From Allorhodopirellula heiligendammensis (lineage in GTDB: Bacteria > Planctomycetota > Planctomycetia > Pirellulales > Pirellulaceae): 64,000 nt of DNA. The notes beneath the pieces are model-generated. The model saw nothing but the letters and a program-made list of their open reading frames with translations, was not told where the DNA came from and made no database searches. Shown here one piece after another: positions 61,976 through 64,000 of the stretch. The translations under genes were made by a program, and so were the position numbers. The DNA lies in NCBI RefSeq assembly GCF_007860105.1, contig NZ_SJPU01000003.1, positions 496,001-560,000 of the forward strand, read 5' to 3'. Numbering within the stretch: position 1 is the first letter of the stretch; each line of letters starts with the position of its first letter.

Positions 61976-63055
61976 TCAGTTGCTCTTGGTAGGTCGAAAG
62001 CCGTGGACCCAGGATAGAAATGATTTGACCTGGCGTGTTTGTACCCAGACGCGGCCGGTGCCAGCGAACTGACATACGAGTCCTTCGCCGCCGAAGAAAA
62101 ACGACTTGATTTTCCCTGCGGTGCGTAGTCCCGGCAGAACGGTGACGCGGTACTGCAGCGACTCTTCGAAGGCGACGATGTATCCGGTGTCGACGATGAA
62201 GCCCTCCGTCACGTCGATCGGAATAATCGCGCCGTAGGAATTGAAAAAGATATCGCCGGTGCCAGTGGCTTTGAGCAAAACGAGCCCCTCGCCACTGAAG
62301 AATCCTTTGGCACCCTGCCATTTTCCGGAGACTTCGACGCCTTCGCTATTGAGCATGTACGCGCCCCGTTGAAGGTATAGCGAATTGCCTTCGAGGCGAT
62401 GATAGGCGATGTCACCTGCTGCACCGCCAGCGAACATCACCTCACCGGGGCCACTTTGAGCAGTGAAGGTGTTGATTATTAAACTCTCGCCGCCCAGCAT
62501 CCGACCTAGCGTTTTTCCGAGACCGCCTTTGAAGCCAGCTTCCAAGTGCATCGATGGTGTCATCGAAACCATCGCAGAAGGCTCAGCATATAGCTTGCGT
62601 CCTTGCGGTATTTGGATGTTGACGATTGAGAAATCCGGACGTTGACTGATCTCGTACTGCAGTTGACTGGTGGTCCCACGCAGTGTTTTCGATTCCTCCC
62701 CGCGAGCGCGCCCCGCAGTAGCGGCGGGACCCGTTGCGGAAGTCGTCGCTGGCCGGACCGGTGACGCTCCGCCGGTGGCGAGCGGGGCGGCAGCGATCGG
62801 GGCTGGTTTGGCGACCGGGAGTGAGGGCGGTGTTGGGGGTTGCGGAGTTGGTCGTTTCGCGGGAGTGACTGCTAGATCTGCCGCCACAGGCGCAGGAGGT
62901 GGGTCCTGCGCGGGTGGCAGGTAGGCATCATCACTCGCCGCAGGGGCGGGGATGGCCATGATTTGGCCGCACTCTTTGCACTTGGCTCTCTTGCCAGCAA
63001 ATTTGTCGTCCAATCGGTAGCGTTTTTGGCAATTGTTACAGGCGATGCTGATCAT
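61976..63055 (-). CDS. AIM24/TIGR00266-family protein with zinc ribbon
   Basis: Seen: 359 residues. The first 35 residues are a zinc ribbon with two CxxC pairs (CNNCQKRYRL and CKECGQIM), as found at the start of many planctomycete proteins. A Pro/Ala-rich linker of about 90 residues follows. The AIM24 domain (about 135-350) has LEAGFKGGLGKTLGRMLGGESLIINTF and GFIVDTGYIVAFEESLQYRV. Function of the family is unresolved; it is named from yeast Aim24. It is the last gene of a three-gene minus-strand run of paralogues. Confidence 0.85.
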   Translation of the reverse strand: MISIACNNCQKRYRLDDKFAGKRAKCKECGQIMAIPAPAASDDAYLPPAQDPPPAPVAADLAVTPAKRPTPQPPTPPSLPVAKPAPIAAAPLATGGASPVRPATTSATGPAATAGRARGEESKTLRGTTSQLQYEISQRPDFSIVNIQIPQGRKLYAEPSAMVSMTPSMHLEAGFKGGLGKTLGRMLGGESLIINTFTAQSGPGEVMFAGGAAGDIAYHRLEGNSLYLQRGAYMLNSEGVEVSGKWQGAKGFFSGEGLVLLKATGTGDIFFNSYGAIIPIDVTEGFIVDTGYIVAFEESLQYRVTVLPGLRTAGKIKSFFFGGEGLVCQFAGTGRVWVQTRQVKSFLSWVHGFRPTKSN

Positions 63056-63061
63056 GGTGCT

Positions 63062-63745
63062 TTATCGTGCCTTGAGTTTGGGGCCGAGCAATTTACCAAA
63101 GCTAGGTGGATTATGACTTTGGCAATAGAGTTTGCCCTGGCCGCTGAATTTGCAAACCAGGCCTTCGCCGCCGAGAATACTCCCGACAAGGCTCGAGCCG
63201 GCTTTTCCGATGCGGAACTGCAAGGTGTCATCAAACGCCACGATGTGACCGGTATCCACCACGTATTCGCCGTTGACGTTAACCTGGTAGATCGAGCCAA
63301 AACTATTCAGGAAGAGATCACCGCTACCGCTACACTTAACCCAGAACATTCCCTCGCCGCTGAACAAGGCTTTCCCGAAGCCCTGCCAAGTTGCGTCGAT
63401 CTCAATTCCAACGGCCGATGCCAACCAACTTGATCCCTGCACGATCAGCGTGCTGCCGGCGAGCGGGTAGTGCATAATATCGCCTAGCAATCCAGGACCG
63501 ATCATCAGCGTCTGGTCGGAAGCTGTGGCGGTAAAGTGATTGAGAAAAAAGTTCTCACCGGCAAACATGCGTTTGAGACCTTTGGCGATACCACCGCCGC
63601 CGCCCTTATTTCGGGACGTTGTCTCGACGCTAAAACCGCTGGTCATGGCGATCATCGCACCGACTTCGCAGGTGATCGATTCGCCAGCCTGCATGGACAA
63701 TTTAGCGATCGACATCGCCGGTTGGGCGAGCAGTTGATGTTGCAT
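63062..63745 (-). CDS. AIM24/TIGR00266-family protein
   Basis: Seen: 227 residues with no signal peptide. AGESITCEVGAMIAMTSGFSVET, KGLKRMFAGENFFLNHFTA and EYVVDTGHIVAFDDTLQF are family blocks. It lacks the zinc ribbon of its downstream neighbour. The stop is six bases before the next start, and the start is six bases after the upstream stop, so it is cotranscribed with both flanking paralogues. Confidence 0.85.
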   Translation of the reverse strand: MQHQLLAQPAMSIAKLSMQAGESITCEVGAMIAMTSGFSVETTSRNKGGGGGIAKGLKRMFAGENFFLNHFTATASDQTLMIGPGLLGDIMHYPLAGSTLIVQGSSWLASAVGIEIDATWQGFGKALFSGEGMFWVKCSGSGDLFLNSFGSIYQVNVNGEYVVDTGHIVAFDDTLQFRIGKAGSSLVGSILGGEGLVCKFSGQGKLYCQSHNPPSFGKLLGPKLKAR

Positions 63746-63751
63746 GATGAA

Positions 63752-64000
63752 TCAGTAGAGGTGCGAATTGGTCCATGCCGCAAGACCGTCGAACGATCGC
63801 GACTGCATATAAATACGGCCAGGCCCAGACACCCGTGTGACTAAACCTTCACCGCTGAAAAAGCTTGAGAACAGACCGCCTGCCATGGCGATTTGAATAC
63901 CGATCGTCGGTTCGTAGGCTACCAAATGCCCAGTATCGACAATGTAGTCGCTATCGATTTCACGTTGGAAAATTCCGCCATAGGCACCGAACCAGATACG
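63752..64000 (-). CDS. AIM24/TIGR00266-family protein, partial (5' end beyond the window)
   Basis: Translating the complement of 63752-64000 gives 82 residues and a stop. It includes IDSDYIVDTGHLVAYEPTI, SFFSGEGLVTRVSGPGRIYMQSR and TNSHLY, matching the C-terminal third of the two downstream genes. The beginning lies to the right of base 64000. It is too short and open-ended to be listed by a simple ORF search. Confidence 0.8.
   Translation of the reverse strand, partial: RIWFGAYGGIFQREIDSDYIVDTGHLVAYEPTIGIQIAMAGGLFSSFFSGEGLVTRVSGPGRIYMQSRSFDGLAAWTNSHLY

Overview
The window reads as chromosomal DNA of a planctomycete, probably from the Rhodopirellula/Pirellulaceae group. The signs are lineage-typical gene families: an extracellular protein with an N-terminal ESRxML export motif, a PVC-type heme-binding dehydrogenase, a sulfatase, a Ser/Thr kinase with a planctomycete-style N-terminus, a TlpA-like thioredoxin and DUF1559-free but GDSL/AIM24-rich content. 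The base composition is moderately GC-rich, genes lie on both strands in short operons, and many start codons overlap the previous stop as ATGA. Species is not determinable from the window alone.

Layout. 1-4.5 kb: a beta-helix surface protein ending at a strong hairpin, then a secreted thioredoxin-like protein. 4.5-7.5 kb: a divergent sigma-like hypothetical gene, then a YhaM-like 3'-5' exoribonuclease overlapping queC (queuosine precursor synthesis). 7.7-13.8 kb: a minus-strand pair (heme-binding membrane dehydrogenase and neutral-ceramidase-like protein) and a divergent phytase-like esterase. 13.9-17.5 kb: a GntR/YtrA-type regulator, ABC ATPase and unusual permease in one overlapping operon behind a recognisable promoter and operator. 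17.5-24.8 kb: a minus-strand operon of a PilM-PilN-like fusion, two membrane proteins with methionine-rich repeats, and holA (DNA polymerase III delta). 24.9-30.6 kb: a very large glycosidase-like protein translationally coupled to a Ser/Thr kinase, then a GDSL esterase.

30.8-40.4 kb is a heavy-metal efflux locus: CusA/CzcA pump, CusB adaptor, a small His-rich exported protein and a P-type ATPase on the minus strand, with a divergent TolC-type outer-membrane lipoprotein. The pump operon ends at a convincing intrinsic terminator.

40.4-44.75 kb is a compact mobile element sitting directly behind the 5' half of a tRNA-Gly(CCC) gene. It carries a tyrosine recombinase of a variant planctomycete type, a winged-helix protein, an excisionase-like HTH protein, a D5/P4-type superfamily 3 helicase and a small protein, nearly all coupled by ATGA overlaps. 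No capsid, packaging or conjugation genes are visible, so it looks like a minimal satellite or integrative plasmid. To its right lies the C-terminal remnant of a di-heme cytochrome gene.

45.8-64 kb is mostly housekeeping and envelope functions: a SEC-C-motif protein, LptE-like and BamD-like envelope assembly factors, recO, a DUF11 surface protein, a sulfatase behind a 17-bp tandem repeat, a DUF58 protein, cysS-ruvC-amidohydrolase in a row, a GDSL esterase, and a minus-strand operon of three AIM24-family paralogues, the first of which runs off the right edge.
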